Shown here: in pieces, positions 8,583 through 16,518 of the stretch
How positions within the stretch are numbered: position 1 is the stretch's first letter
Layout: the number at the start of each line of letters is the position of its first letter
Source: Leekyejoonella antrihumi
Lineage (GTDB): Bacteria; Actinomycetota; Actinomycetes; Actinomycetales; Dermatophilaceae
DNA: 64,000 nucleotides
Assembly: GCF_007845645.1 (NCBI RefSeq)
Contig: NZ_VCQV01000001.1
Coordinates: 62,001 to 126,000, forward strand
Reading direction: 5' to 3'
Translations under genes and position numbers: made by a program
Notes under the pieces: generated by a model
Seen by the model: only the letters and a program-made list of their open reading frames with translations
What the model was told of the DNA's origin: nothing
Database searches by the model: none

Positions 8583-9554
8583 TCAGAGACCGACCGCCCG
8601 CACCTCACCCACGGGCTCCCCGTGGCCGAGGACGGACTGGTGCCCGAACTCGTCGAGGACGCCAGCCTGCACGCCCTCCCGGCGCAGCAGCTGCGCCATG
8701 ACCACCGCACGGGCACGCTCTCCGCCGTCCGCGATCTTGACGGCCAGACCGCGGCCGTCGGCCAGCCCCACGGCATACACCGCCTCGGCACCGTCCTTGG
8801 CGATCAGCCCGTCCACGCCGCGGATCAGCGCCGTGACATCACGGCGGGTGCCACCGAGGTATTCGGGATTGGCGCGGATGGCGTCCGCAACCCTCGCCTC
8901 CTGGGTGCCGGGCGCGGCGCTCGCGATGCGACCGAAGGCTCGCGCCAGGCCGGCGGGCGAGATCGCCATGACCGGCGCACCACAGCCGTCGGTGCCGGTC
9001 GCCGCGACCGGCTCTCCCGCGAGCTCGGCCAGGGTCCGCGCCATCAGCTGCTGCAGCGGGTGCTGCGGGTCCCGGTAGGTCGCGGTGTCCCAACCGGCCG
9101 CGACGCAGGCCGCGAGCATCCCGGCGTGCTTGCCCGAGCAGTTCTGCGTGATGGGCTCCGGGCCGTGCCCGGCCCGGAGCCAGGCGTCACGAGCCTGCAC
9201 GTCCAGCGGCAGGTCAGGGGTGTTCTGCAGGTCGTCGAGGGTAAGCCCGGCGCCATCGAGAATCGCGCGCACGCCCTCGAGGTGAAAGTCCTCACCGGAG
9301 TGGCTGGCCGCCGCGAGCGCGAGCAGCGGTCCGTCGAGATCCAGTCCGGCACGCAGCATCGCCAGCGCCTGGACCGGCTTGTTGGACGACCGCGGAAAGC
9401 AGGGTGCCGTGACGTCCCCGACCTGGCGGGTGATCGATCCGTCAACAGCCACGACCACGGCAACTCCGTGGTGCACGGACTCGACGAAACCGCTGCGCTC
9501 CACCTCGGCGAGGACGGGGGCAGTGGACAGGGCATGCGCAGAAGAAGTGGTCAC
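8583..9554 (-). CDS. Asparaginase (type II, Rhizobium etli AnsA-like family)
   Basis: 323 residues matching the PF06089 asparaginase family, which is unrelated in fold to E. coli AnsA/AnsB. Visible family blocks are RSSNKPVQALAML, AAASHSGEDFHL, a Cys-containing QNCSGKHAGMLAAC block and TGTDGCGAPVMA, which carry the Ser/Lys/Cys residues of the active site in this family. It should hydrolyse L-asparagine to aspartate and ammonia in the cytoplasm. The ATG at 9554 gives a full-length product. It is convergent with the tricorn gene and separated from the HbhA-like gene by a strong hairpin, so it is probably monocistronic. Confidence 0.88.
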   Translation of the reverse strand: MTTSSAHALSTAPVLAEVERSGFVESVHHGVAVVVAVDGSITRQVGDVTAPCFPRSSNKPVQALAMLRAGLDLDGPLLALAAASHSGEDFHLEGVRAILDGAGLTLDDLQNTPDLPLDVQARDAWLRAGHGPEPITQNCSGKHAGMLAACVAAGWDTATYRDPQHPLQQLMARTLAELAGEPVAATGTDGCGAPVMAISPAGLARAFGRIASAAPGTQEARVADAIRANPEYLGGTRRDVTALIRGVDGLIAKDGAEAVYAVGLADGRGLAVKIADGGERARAVVMAQLLRREGVQAGVLDEFGHQSVLGHGEPVGEVRAVGL

Positions 9555-9645
9555 GGATCAGCACACTAGACGGGGCAGATCAACGACCGCGACCGCCTAC
9601 CCCCAGCGCCCGTCACGGCATGCCTGGAACCAGTGGGGCACGACG

Positions 9646-9682
9646 CAGCGAACCCCACGAGGAGACCTCGTGGGGTTCGCTG
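9646..9682 (-). terminator. Strong hairpin after HbhA-like gene
   Basis: A perfect 17-bp stem: CAGCGAACCCCACGAGG (9646-9662) and its inverse (9666-9682), with a 3-nt loop. It lies 38 bp beyond the stop of the leftward HbhA-like gene. No U-run follows, as is usual for actinobacterial terminators. Confidence 0.75.
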
Positions 9683-9719
9683 TGTGATCAGCAGGCGACG
9701 ATGTCACCCACCTGCGTTG

Positions 9720-10364
9720 TCAGGCCTTGCTGGAGCTGGTCTTCTTCGCGGTGGTCTTCTTCGCCGGAGCCTTCTTGGCGGTGGTCTTCTTGGCGGCCGG
9801 CTTGGCGTCCGACTCCTTCTTGGTCAGGCCTTCCTTGGCAGCGTTGCTGCGCGCAGCGGTCTTCGCGTCGGACTCAACCTTGCCCGCAACGTCGGCGATT
9901 TCCTGCGCGGCCTGCTTGCGTCCGGCATACACGGTGCTGCGGACCGTGGTCTGCGTGTCGTCCATGACCTTGCGCGCGGTGCCGACGGCGTCCTTGCCCT
10001 GACCGACGAGCTGGTCGGCGCGCTCGCTGACGCTCTTGACCTCGGGGCGGTTGCGCAGGTCGGTGACGACCTTCTGACCGCGGTTCGCGAAGTCGGTGTA
10101 GGTCTTCTCGACACCATCGGTGACGGCGTCGAAACGGGCGGTCGCGGTGCCGGGCAGGGCCTCGACCCGGGTGCGAACCTCCGCAACCGTGCCGGTCACC
10201 TTGGTCTGCAGCGACTTCGGCTCCAGCTCACCGCGCAGGGCGAGGGTGCGCGCCTGCGCCTGACCCAGTGCGCCCTTGACGTCGGTGACGACCTGGTCGG
10301 CGGCGCCGACGAGCGCGTAGAACGGGGTGGCGTCGGTCAGAGTCTTCTTGATGTCCATGGCCAT
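9720..10364 (-). CDS. HbhA-like protein with lysine/alanine-rich tail
   Basis: 214 residues. The N-terminus (DIKKTLTDATPFYALVGAADQ) and the following long amphipathic helices (about 15-160) resemble mycobacterial heparin-binding haemagglutinin HbhA. The last ~38 residues are low-complexity AAKKTTAKKAPAKK-type repeats rich in Lys, Ala and Thr, like the HbhA glycosaminoglycan-binding and methylated tail, and also like histone H1-type DNA-binding tails. No signal peptide is visible, as in HbhA. The start is the first ATG of ATGGCCATGGAC at 10364, with AAAGGAAA 7 nt upstream. An XRE regulator is encoded just upstream on the same strand, as in Rv0474-Rv0475 (recalled). A nucleoid or envelope-associated role is equally possible. 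Confidence 0.72.
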   Translation of the reverse strand: MAMDIKKTLTDATPFYALVGAADQVVTDVKGALGQAQARTLALRGELEPKSLQTKVTGTVAEVRTRVEALPGTATARFDAVTDGVEKTYTDFANRGQKVVTDLRNRPEVKSVSERADQLVGQGKDAVGTARKVMDDTQTTVRSTVYAGRKQAAQEIADVAGKVESDAKTAARSNAAKEGLTKKESDAKPAAKKTTAKKAPAKKTTAKKTSSSKA

Positions 10365-10461
10365 GGCCAGTTTCCTTTCGTTGATTCCGGCGCTTGCCGG
10401 TGTCGTGGCTTTGTCAGTTAGGTCGAGTGACCGAGTCGGTGCGCCCACTTCGTGGAGTGAC

Positions 10462-10809
10462 TCAGTCGCCGATGAACGACGCGTAGACGTCCAGCAGCAC
10501 CTTGCGCTGCCTCTCATCGAGACGAGGATCCGCGAGGATCGCCCGTCGCACGTCGAGCGCCGACAACTCGTCGTCCGTCGGGGCGTCGAGGATGCCCGCA
10601 TGCACGTAGAGCTGTTCGGCCGAGATGCGCAGTCCCTTGGCCAGGGCCTGCAGGATCTCCGCGCTCGGCTTCTTCAGTCCGCGCTCGATCTGCGAGAGGT
10701 ACGGATTGCTGATGCCCGCGCGATCTGCCAGCTGCCGCAAGGACAGCTGCGCCTGGGTGCGCTGGTCCTTGAGGTAGCCACCAAGGTCGGTCACGGGGTT
10801 CGGGCTCAT
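10462..10809 (-). CDS. XRE-family transcriptional regulator
   Basis: 115 residues from the ATG at 10809 (MSPNPVTDLGGYLKDQRT). The helix-turn-helix spans about 15-65: LSLRQLADRAGISNPYLSQIERG is followed by a conserved KKPSAEILQALAKGL. The C-terminus (LDERQRKVLLDVYASFIGD) matches the small actinobacterial XRE regulators that precede hbhA genes. An alternative ATG at 10845 adds 12 unconserved residues. No Shine-Dalgarno is seen, so a leaderless or short-leader mRNA is likely. An inverted GCTTGC...GCAAGC lies just upstream and could be an autoregulatory operator. Confidence 0.85.
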   Translation of the reverse strand: MSPNPVTDLGGYLKDQRTQAQLSLRQLADRAGISNPYLSQIERGLKKPSAEILQALAKGLRISAEQLYVHAGILDAPTDDELSALDVRRAILADPRLDERQRKVLLDVYASFIGD

Positions 10810-10820
10810 GACTACAGTGT

Positions 10821-10847
10821 GCTTGCTTTGGTTAGCATTTTGCAAGC
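10821..10847. promoter_or_regulatory. Candidate operator upstream of XRE gene
   Basis: An AT-rich stretch in a GC-rich context is bracketed by GCTTGC (10821-10826) and its inverse GCAAGC (10842-10847), 12 nt before the XRE start codon. The symmetry and position fit autoregulation by a dimeric HTH protein; binding is inferred only. Confidence 0.35.
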
Positions 10848-10913
10848 CGCGGCAAGCGTGATCTCCGTCACTACACCTGCAGTGAGCCGGTCCAGGCCCT
10901 CCAAAACCGGGCT

Positions 10914-11960
10914 CTACGGCTCGACGATGACCGTCTGCGCCGCGCTCACGGTGCCCGCCTCGAGCACCGCATCCACCGGGGTGTTGCGCTTGATCACGGC
11001 CAGCGCGATCGGGCCGTCCTCATAGTGGCGGCCGACGGACGTGATCCGACCGATCGGACGCTCCGCGCCGGATACGACCAGCTCGGCGCCCACATCCGGG
11101 AGCGTGTGCCCGGATCCGTCCAGATGCAGGAAGACCAGCCGCCGCGGCGGCTTGCCGAGGTTGTGCACCCGCGCGATGGTCTCCTGCCCTCGGTAACAGC
11201 CCTTGTGCAGGTGCACCGCCGTCCGCAGCAGGTCCAGCTCGTGCGGGATCGTGCGGTGGTCCGTCTCCCACAGCACCCGTGGCCGCCACGCATCGATGCG
11301 CAGCGCCTCAAGCGCCCACATCCCTGCCAGCGGGCGGTCGTCCACCATCTGCAGCACCGTGTCCCGTGGCACGATCAGCTCCCGCCAGGCACGGCCGGTC
11401 GCCGGATGCGGATCCGTGCGGCCGTATGCCGCGCTGTCCGGACCCATGGCGGGCCACGGGTCACGCCAGGCGATCACGCCGTGCGACTCCAGCTCCTGCG
11501 CCGTCGACTCCGCGTTGATCGGCTCGCCGAGCACGGCATACGCCGGGGTCACATCCTGCACCTCGACGCGCAGCATGAACTGCATCGACCGCAACCACTC
11601 CACCAGCGCGGGTGCGGTCCCCGGCTCGACCGTGATCCAGGTGGTCTCGCCGTCGTCGACCAGGTGCAGGGAGTGCTCGATGTGCCCCTTCGGGCTGAGC
11701 ACCAGCGACTCGACGGAGGTATACGGCGGGAGGTCGTCGATCTTCTGGGTCGTCATCGAGTGCAGCCAGGTGAGCCGGTCAGGGCCGGTCACCTGCACCA
11801 CGCCGCGGTGCGACAGATCGACCACCCCGAGCCCATCGGTCAGCAACCGTTGCTCGCGCAACGGGTCGCCGTAGTGCGAGGCGACGCCCGCATCCCGGCC
11901 CACATCCTCGACGGCGCCCGGGGTGGACAGAAGAGTGCTTACTGCAGTCGTGTCGCTCAC
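10914..11960 (-). CDS. ygfZ: Folate-binding protein YgfZ
   Basis: 348 residues, GcvT/YgfZ fold. The diagnostic KGCYRGQE motif (in LHKGCYRGQETIARVHNLGK) carries the conserved Cys. The tetrahydrofolate-binding N-domain shows DLSHRGVVQVTGPDRLTWLHSMTTQ. YgfZ proteins assist assembly or repair of Fe-S enzymes such as MiaB in the cytoplasm. The GTG at 11960 is preceded by TAGCCT with a 6-nt gap, a leaderless start. It is divergent from the LCP gene. YgfZ near glnR-mshD and a nitrobindin-like gene echoes the Mycobacterium Rv0811-Rv0822 region (recalled). Confidence 0.9.
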   Translation of the reverse strand: MSDTTAVSTLLSTPGAVEDVGRDAGVASHYGDPLREQRLLTDGLGVVDLSHRGVVQVTGPDRLTWLHSMTTQKIDDLPPYTSVESLVLSPKGHIEHSLHLVDDGETTWITVEPGTAPALVEWLRSMQFMLRVEVQDVTPAYAVLGEPINAESTAQELESHGVIAWRDPWPAMGPDSAAYGRTDPHPATGRAWRELIVPRDTVLQMVDDRPLAGMWALEALRIDAWRPRVLWETDHRTIPHELDLLRTAVHLHKGCYRGQETIARVHNLGKPPRRLVFLHLDGSGHTLPDVGAELVVSGAERPIGRITSVGRHYEDGPIALAVIKRNTPVDAVLEAGTVSAAQTVIVEP

Positions 11961-12032
11961 CCACCCAGGCTACGACCACGCGCACGGCGCTTCACCGGCC
12001 CCGCGCCAAGGACACGACCTACACTTCAGCCC

Positions 12033-13109
12033 ATGGCCGATGACCTCGGGCCGGACGACCCGGACCACCAGCAGCCCACCAGCGACTTCGATGACGGCGC
12101 ACCCGGTGCGGCGGCCGCCGCACCGACCAGACGACGCCGCAAGGCCGGCAGGGTCAAGGTGGCGCTGCTGACGCTGCTGACTCTGGTGCTGATCGTGGTG
12201 CTGGCAGGCGTCGGGTTCGCGCTGTACCTGAACCACCTGCTGGACTCCAACGTCCACCACTCGGCGCTGCTACCGACCACACCCGGGGGCCCGGCGCGCG
12301 TCGCGCAGGCCGGCAACGCCCAAAACATCCTGCTGCTCGGGTCGGACTCGCGTGACCCGTCGAACATCCACGTCGACTCACGATCCGACGTGATCCAGCT
12401 GGTGCACATCAGCAACAACTACAAGAGCATCCAGGTCATTCACTTCCCTCGAGACCTCTACGTGCCGATCCCGGGCCACGGCAAGAACAAGATCAACGCC
12501 GCGTACGCCTACGGGGGCGCACCCCTGCTGGTCACCACCATGCAGGACATGCTCGGTGTGCACATCGACCACGTCGCCCAGATCGGATTCACCGGCTTCG
12601 CCAAGGTCACCGACGACCTCGGCGGCGTCGACGTTTACGTGGCACAGGCATTCGACGAGAACGGCTTCGGCCACCTCACCAAAGGCTTCCACCACATGAA
12701 CGGCACCCAGGCCCTCGGATTCGTCCGCGAGCGTCACCAGCTGAAGGAGGGCGACATCGATCGCGGCCGCGATCAGCAGGCCTGGATCAAGGCCGTCCTG
12801 CAAAAGACGCTCAAGGCCGGCACTCTGCTGAATCCCATCACGCTCTCGAATATCCTGGACGACATCACCAAGACCACCGTGGTCGACGACGGGATGACCA
12901 CGGCATACATGCGAGACACTGCACTGAAGCTGCGCAACATCCGTGGCAACGACCTCACTTTCTTCACCGCGCCCTTCACCGGGTTCGCCTACAACAAGGT
13001 CGCGGGTGACATCGATGTGGTCAACGAGCCCAAGATGAAGCAGCTGGGTCACTCGCTGGCGATCGACGACATGAGCGCCTACACCGGCCCCCGCAACACC
13101 ATCCGCTGA
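12033..13109 (+). CDS. LytR-CpsA-Psr (LCP) family cell-wall glycopolymer ligase
   Basis: 358 residues. The cytoplasmic N-terminus is acidic then Arg-rich (TRRRRKAGR), with one TM helix at about 42-66 and an extracellular LCP domain. Catalytic-core motifs are NILLLGSDSRD, DVIQLVHI, IHFPRDLYVPIPG and FVRERHQLKEGDIDRGRDQQ, whose Arg and Asp residues bind the polyprenyl pyrophosphate. LCP enzymes attach wall teichoic acid, arabinogalactan-like or capsule polymers to peptidoglycan. The ATG at 12033 follows TACACT (12020-12025) by 7 nt with no SD, a leaderless pattern; upstream in-frame sequence is antisense to ygfZ. The nitrobindin-like gene follows after 32 bp. Confidence 0.9.
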   Translation: MADDLGPDDPDHQQPTSDFDDGAPGAAAAAPTRRRRKAGRVKVALLTLLTLVLIVVLAGVGFALYLNHLLDSNVHHSALLPTTPGGPARVAQAGNAQNILLLGSDSRDPSNIHVDSRSDVIQLVHISNNYKSIQVIHFPRDLYVPIPGHGKNKINAAYAYGGAPLLVTTMQDMLGVHIDHVAQIGFTGFAKVTDDLGGVDVYVAQAFDENGFGHLTKGFHHMNGTQALGFVRERHQLKEGDIDRGRDQQAWIKAVLQKTLKAGTLLNPITLSNILDDITKTTVVDDGMTTAYMRDTALKLRNIRGNDLTFFTAPFTGFAYNKVAGDIDVVNEPKMKQLGHSLAIDDMSAYTGPRNTIR

Positions 13110-13141
13110 CCGCAACCGGCCATCAACCCACGGAGGCGCAG

Positions 13142-13639
13142 ATGCCCTTTGAGCTCGACCCCGACATGCCCCACGAGCTGGCACCGCTTGCCTGGCTGCT
13201 CGGCAGCTGGGAGGGAGCCGGCGTCGTGGGGTACCCCACGATCGAGTCGGCCAACTTCGGCCAGGAGATCACCTGTAGCCACGACGGCCGACCCTTCCTG
13301 CGCTGGGAGAGCCGCACCTGGCTGCTGGACGCCGACGGCAACAAGGTGCGCCCGCTGGCGACCGAGCTCGGCTTCTGGCGTCCCCGGCCCGACAACGAGG
13401 TCGAGGTGCTGCTCACCCACCCCACGGGGGTCGTCGAGCTGTACTACGGCAATACCTCGCCCGCGAAGGTCGAGCTGCGCACCGATGGCGTGCTGCGCAG
13501 CGGCTCCGCCAAGGAGTACGCGGCCGGCTCGCGGCTCTACGGCTACGTGAACTCCAACCTGATGTGGGCCATGGATATGGCCGCGATGGGGCAGACCCTG
13601 CAGAGCCACGTCTCCGCCGAGCTCAAGCGCGTCGCCTGA
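13142..13639 (+). CDS. Nitrobindin-like heme-binding beta-barrel protein (THAP4-like)
   Basis: 165 residues of the DUF1794/nitrobindin family. It has the lipocalin-like GSWEGAG motif (21-27), a FWRPRPDNEVEVLLTHPTGVVELY strand block, and a C-terminal NLMWAMDMAAMGQ plus HVSAELKR block. His156 corresponds to the proximal heme ligand in nitrobindins. Family members bind ferric heme in a 10-stranded barrel and react with NO or isomerise peroxynitrite. The ATG at 13142 has GGAGG 7 nt upstream. It lies 32 bp after the LCP gene, so it is likely co-transcribed. Its stop codon sits in the outer arm of a palindromic element. Confidence 0.87.
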   Translation: MPFELDPDMPHELAPLAWLLGSWEGAGVVGYPTIESANFGQEITCSHDGRPFLRWESRTWLLDADGNKVRPLATELGFWRPRPDNEVEVLLTHPTGVVELYYGNTSPAKVELRTDGVLRSGSAKEYAAGSRLYGYVNSNLMWAMDMAAMGQTLQSHVSAELKRVA

Positions 13640-13651
13640 CCCCACACCCCC

Positions 13652-13707
13652 CGCCGAGTGGCGCACATATTTGTGCTCCACTCGAGCGTTATCTACTCCA
13701 CTCGGCG
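13652..13707. repeat. Class B nested palindromic element (copy R2)
   Basis: 56 bp between convergent genes. The outer arms are CGCCGAGTGG (13652-13661) and CCACTCGGCG (13698-13707). An internal inverted unit GTGCTCCACTCGAG starts at 13673. An extra outer pair CTGACCCC/GGGGTCAG (13636-13643, 13712-13719) covers the stop codons of both neighbours. Its architecture matches class A but the unit word is CCGAGTGG rather than CCGAGAGGCATAC. It may be a bidirectional terminator. Confidence 0.78.
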
Positions 13708-13715
13708 AGATGGGG

Positions 13716-14495
13716 TCAGCGGACGAGGGCCCACAGCGCGACGTACGGCACCAGTCCGGCTACGAGGGTGCCGCTCGAGCCGATCGCCAGCTGGGCGGCC
13801 GGGTCCGCGGTCGTCGGGAGGACGCCGACCACCCGACGCAGGGCGTGTGACAGGCCGGCCGAGACGAGTCCAGTCACCAGCAGCACGTTCCACGGGGCGC
13901 CGCTCGCGAGGCCGATGATCAGCCCGAGCACCGCTCCGAGCAGCAGCGCGGTCGGCAGCGCCCACTCCGCCAGCCGCCGACTCCGGTGGCACAGGTAGTC
14001 CACCAGCAGGCCGAGGGCGGTCGCTCCGACGGCGGCCACGATGGCCAGATCGCCGTGCTCGCGGGCCATCGCCTGCCGGAAGAACGCACCACTGGCGAGT
14101 ATGCCGAGGCCGAAGGCCGCCCCCGCGATCGACAGCACAAGGTGCTCACGACCGTCGGTGCGCACCAGTTCATGCAAAAAGGCGAGTACCAGGACGATCG
14201 CCAGCGCCGCGGTGAGCCACCGCATGCCGTCGTCCGGGTCGGACCACAGGTCCACCACCGCCATGGCGACCACGCCGGCCACCAGCACCAGGGCGCTGGT
14301 TGAGGGCCGCGGCAGGCCGAGCAGCACCGGCCACCCCCAGGCCAACACCAGACCGGCCAGCACAAAGGCCGCAGAGACCACCTGCTCGTCGACGAAAGCG
14401 CCCAGGATCAGCAGGCCGGCCGCAATGATGCCGCAGATCACGGCATACGGGGTCAGCAGACGGTCGGGTCCGTGGTCATCGGTGTCATGGCGCAC
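13716..14495 (-). CDS. Polytopic membrane protein of unknown function
   Basis: 259 residues, mostly hydrophobic, with about eight predicted TM helices (first about 15-33, then 38-58, 68-83 and further segments to the C-terminus) and short loops. I recognise no family motif. The N-terminus ([10 protein letters not shown]) is polar and probably cytoplasmic. The GTG start at 14495 is chosen because GGGAGGA lies 6 nt upstream; it begins 15 nt after the stop of the MoaD-like gene, so the two are likely co-transcribed. The function cannot be inferred. Confidence 0.7.
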   Translation of the reverse strand: MRHDTDDHGPDRLLTPYAVICGIIAAGLLILGAFVDEQVVSAAFVLAGLVLAWGWPVLLGLPRPSTSALVLVAGVVAMAVVDLWSDPDDGMRWLTAALAIVLVLAFLHELVRTDGREHLVLSIAGAAFGLGILASGAFFRQAMAREHGDLAIVAAVGATALGLLVDYLCHRSRRLAEWALPTALLLGAVLGLIIGLASGAPWNVLLVTGLVSAGLSHALRRVVGVLPTTADPAAQLAIGSSGTLVAGLVPYVALWALVR

Positions 14496-14510
14496 TCGCG
14501 CATCCTCCCA

Positions 14511-14750
14511 TCACCCGCCGGCGAACGGCGGCAGGACCTCCACCGTGCTGCCATCGGCAAGCGCCGTGTCGATGTCGGCGCGGCGCCCGTCGACCAGCAG
14601 CGTGGCGACCTCCAGCACGGTCGCGAGGGCAGGGTGAGCCTGCTTCGCCGAGGCGAGCGCGGCACCCGCAGTGTCCGCCTCGAATGTCTCCTGGTCGATC
14701 TCTGCGGCGGACCTGGCAGCCGCCCAGTAGCGGACAACAATCTTGCTCAT
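14511..14750 (-). CDS. MoaD/ThiS-family sulfur-carrier-like protein
   Basis: 79 residues with a ubiquitin-like beta-grasp pattern ending in PPFAGG. The C-terminal Gly-Gly is the thiocarboxylation site used in molybdopterin, thiamine or other sulfur transfer. The start ATG (14750; [16 protein letters not shown]) has a near-perfect AGGAGG 4 nt upstream, so the 15 upstream in-frame residues are rejected. No MoaE, ThiG or E1-like activating enzyme is adjacent, so the pathway is open. Actinobacteria often carry a MoaD-like gene beside glnR. It is divergent from glnR. Confidence 0.83.
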   Translation of the reverse strand: MSKIVVRYWAAARSAAEIDQETFEADTAGAALASAKQAHPALATVLEVATLLVDGRRADIDTALADGSTVEVLPPFAGG

Positions 14751-14855
14751 GGCACCTCCTGGGGTCAGCCTCACGCGGCGCCCCAAATGTGGCACATCCC
14801 ACTTCAGGCGATCTCGGCGGGCCTAATCGGCTCGCGCCCCGTATTCTTCATCAGC

Positions 14856-15572
14856 ATGGCACGGGTGCTGCTGCTCACCGATGCTCGCGGCGCGAGCATC
14901 GAGGTGCTGCCCGCGCTCGGACTGCTCGGGCACACGGTCCGCATCCTGCCGACCGACCCACGATCCATGGTCGACCCGCCCGCCTTCGATCTGGTGCTGC
15001 TCGACGCGCGCCGTGACCTTGCCGGTGCCCGAGGACTTTCTCGGATGCTGCGCAGCAGCGGCCTGTCCGCACCGCTGATCGCCGTCTTCACCGAGGGTGG
15101 GCTGACCACGCTGACAACCGAGTGGGACACCGACGACGTACTTCTGGAGACCGCGGGACCGGCCGAGGTGGAGGCACGGATCCGGCTGGCGATCGCGCGA
15201 CACGAGCGCCGACAGCCGGACGAACCGGCGGCCCCAATCACGGCGGGCGGCCTGGTCATCGACGAAGACGCGTATGCAGCACGCATCCGCGGCCGTCTGC
15301 TCGACCTGACCTACAAGGAGTTCGAGCTGCTGAAGTACCTTGCTGCGCACCCGGGCCGGGTGTTCACTCGCGCCCAGGTCCTGCAGGAGGTCTGGGGCTA
15401 CGACTACTTCGGCGGCACCCGCACGGTCGACGTCCACGTCCGGCGGCTGCGCGCCAAACTCGGCCCCGAGAACGAGTCGCTCATCGGCACGGTGCGACAC
15501 GTCGGCTACCGGTTCGTCAGCACGCAGGGTGTGACCGAACAGGAGCTCCCGAGTACGGTCCAGGGATCATGA
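14856..15572 (+). CDS. glnR: GlnR-type orphan OmpR-family response regulator
   Basis: 238 residues. The start [24 protein letters not shown] and the [36 protein letters not shown] receiver segment are characteristic of GlnR, the global nitrogen regulator of actinobacteria. Asp50 (DLVLLD) is at the equivalent of GlnR D50, but the usual acidic pocket is degenerate, as in GlnR proteins that work without phosphorylation. The C-terminal winged helix includes [19 protein letters not shown] and [26 protein letters not shown] (14842-14847) lies 8 nt before the ATG, a leaderless promoter. The stop overlaps the mshD start (ATGA). GlnR is expected to control glnA, amtB and nitrate/urea genes elsewhere. 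Confidence 0.9.
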   Translation: MARVLLLTDARGASIEVLPALGLLGHTVRILPTDPRSMVDPPAFDLVLLDARRDLAGARGLSRMLRSSGLSAPLIAVFTEGGLTTLTTEWDTDDVLLETAGPAEVEARIRLAIARHERRQPDEPAAPITAGGLVIDEDAYAARIRGRLLDLTYKEFELLKYLAAHPGRVFTRAQVLQEVWGYDYFGGTRTVDVHVRRLRAKLGPENESLIGTVRHVGYRFVSTQGVTEQELPSTVQGS

Positions 15573-16513
15573 GCACCCTCGAATGGCCGGCCGATCCCTC
15601 CGACGCGCAGGTCGCGGCCGTTCTGGCGCTGGCCGACGCCGCGACAGACACCGACGGGATGGCACCGTTCTCGGAAGCCACCACGCTCGGGCTGCGACGA
15701 CTCCCCCAGCACGGCGCAGCGGCCGGCCTGCGCCTGGCGACCATCGGCCACGCCGAACTCGTGGGTGCCGCGGTCCTCGCCGACGACGGCTCGGCAGAGG
15801 CCGCGGTGCGGCCCGACGCGCGCGGCCGGGGTCTGGGCCGCCGGCTGATCGACGCGCTGTTGCAGGAACGCCCCGACGCGCAGCTGTGGGCGCATGGAGA
15901 CCTGCCGGCCGCACAGGCGCTCGCCCGTGCCTACGACCTCCAGGTCAGCCGCAACCTGTGGCGTATGCAGCGCGCTGTCGACGCGGAGCCCGCCATTCGC
16001 CCGCGGGCCGCAGGTGCCCCCGATGCCCCGGTGGTCCCTGCCGGGTTCGCCGCACGCTCGTTCGTGCCGGACCAGGACGCACAGGCCTGGCTGGACCTCA
16101 ACGCGACCGCCTTCGCGCACCACCCGGAGCAGGGCCGCATGACCATGGACGACCTGCAGGATCGGATCGCGCAACCCTGGTTCGACCCAGAGGGGCTGCT
16201 GCTGATCGAGGACACCGCGGTGAGCCCGCACCGGTTGGTCGCATCGCACTGGACGAAGGTCGCCGAACCGGACTCCGGCGAGGGCGAGGTATACGTGGTG
16301 GCGGTCGACCCGGCATACCAGGGCCGTGGCCTCGGTCGCGCGGTCACCGGCCTCGGTCTGGCCTACCTGGCGAGCCGCGGCCTGCAGACGATCGACCTCT
16401 ATGTGGAGGGCGACAATGGCCCGGCGGTCGCGACCTACACCCGGCTCGGGTTCGAACGAACCAGCATCGATGTGATGTATTCACGCGCCGTTCACCCAAT
16501 GCTGACACCATAG
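15569..16513 (+). CDS. mshD: Mycothiol synthase (acetyl-CoA:Cys-GlcN-Ins acetyltransferase)
   Basis: 314 residues made of two tandem GNAT domains. The acetyl-CoA loops are [14 protein letters not shown] in the N-domain and [16 protein letters not shown] in the C-domain; the latter is the catalytic half in MshD. It performs the last step of mycothiol synthesis in the cytoplasm, acetylating Cys-GlcN-Ins. Mycothiol is restricted to actinobacteria, which supports the taxonomic call. The ATG at 15569 overlaps the glnR stop by 4 nt, matching the conserved glnR-mshD pairing. ppk follows 5 bp downstream. Confidence 0.92.
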   Translation: MSTLEWPADPSDAQVAAVLALADAATDTDGMAPFSEATTLGLRRLPQHGAAAGLRLATIGHAELVGAAVLADDGSAEAAVRPDARGRGLGRRLIDALLQERPDAQLWAHGDLPAAQALARAYDLQVSRNLWRMQRAVDAEPAIRPRAAGAPDAPVVPAGFAARSFVPDQDAQAWLDLNATAFAHHPEQGRMTMDDLQDRIAQPWFDPEGLLLIEDTAVSPHRLVASHWTKVAEPDSGEGEVYVVAVDPAYQGRGLGRAVTGLGLAYLASRGLQTIDLYVEGDNGPAVATYTRLGFERTSIDVMYSRAVHPMLTP

Positions 16514-16518
16514 GAACC

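Noticed and set aside
15583-16513. N-terminal extension of the ppk frame over mshD
   Set aside because: The frame is open upstream, but homology begins after 16519 and the region encodes MshD in another frame.
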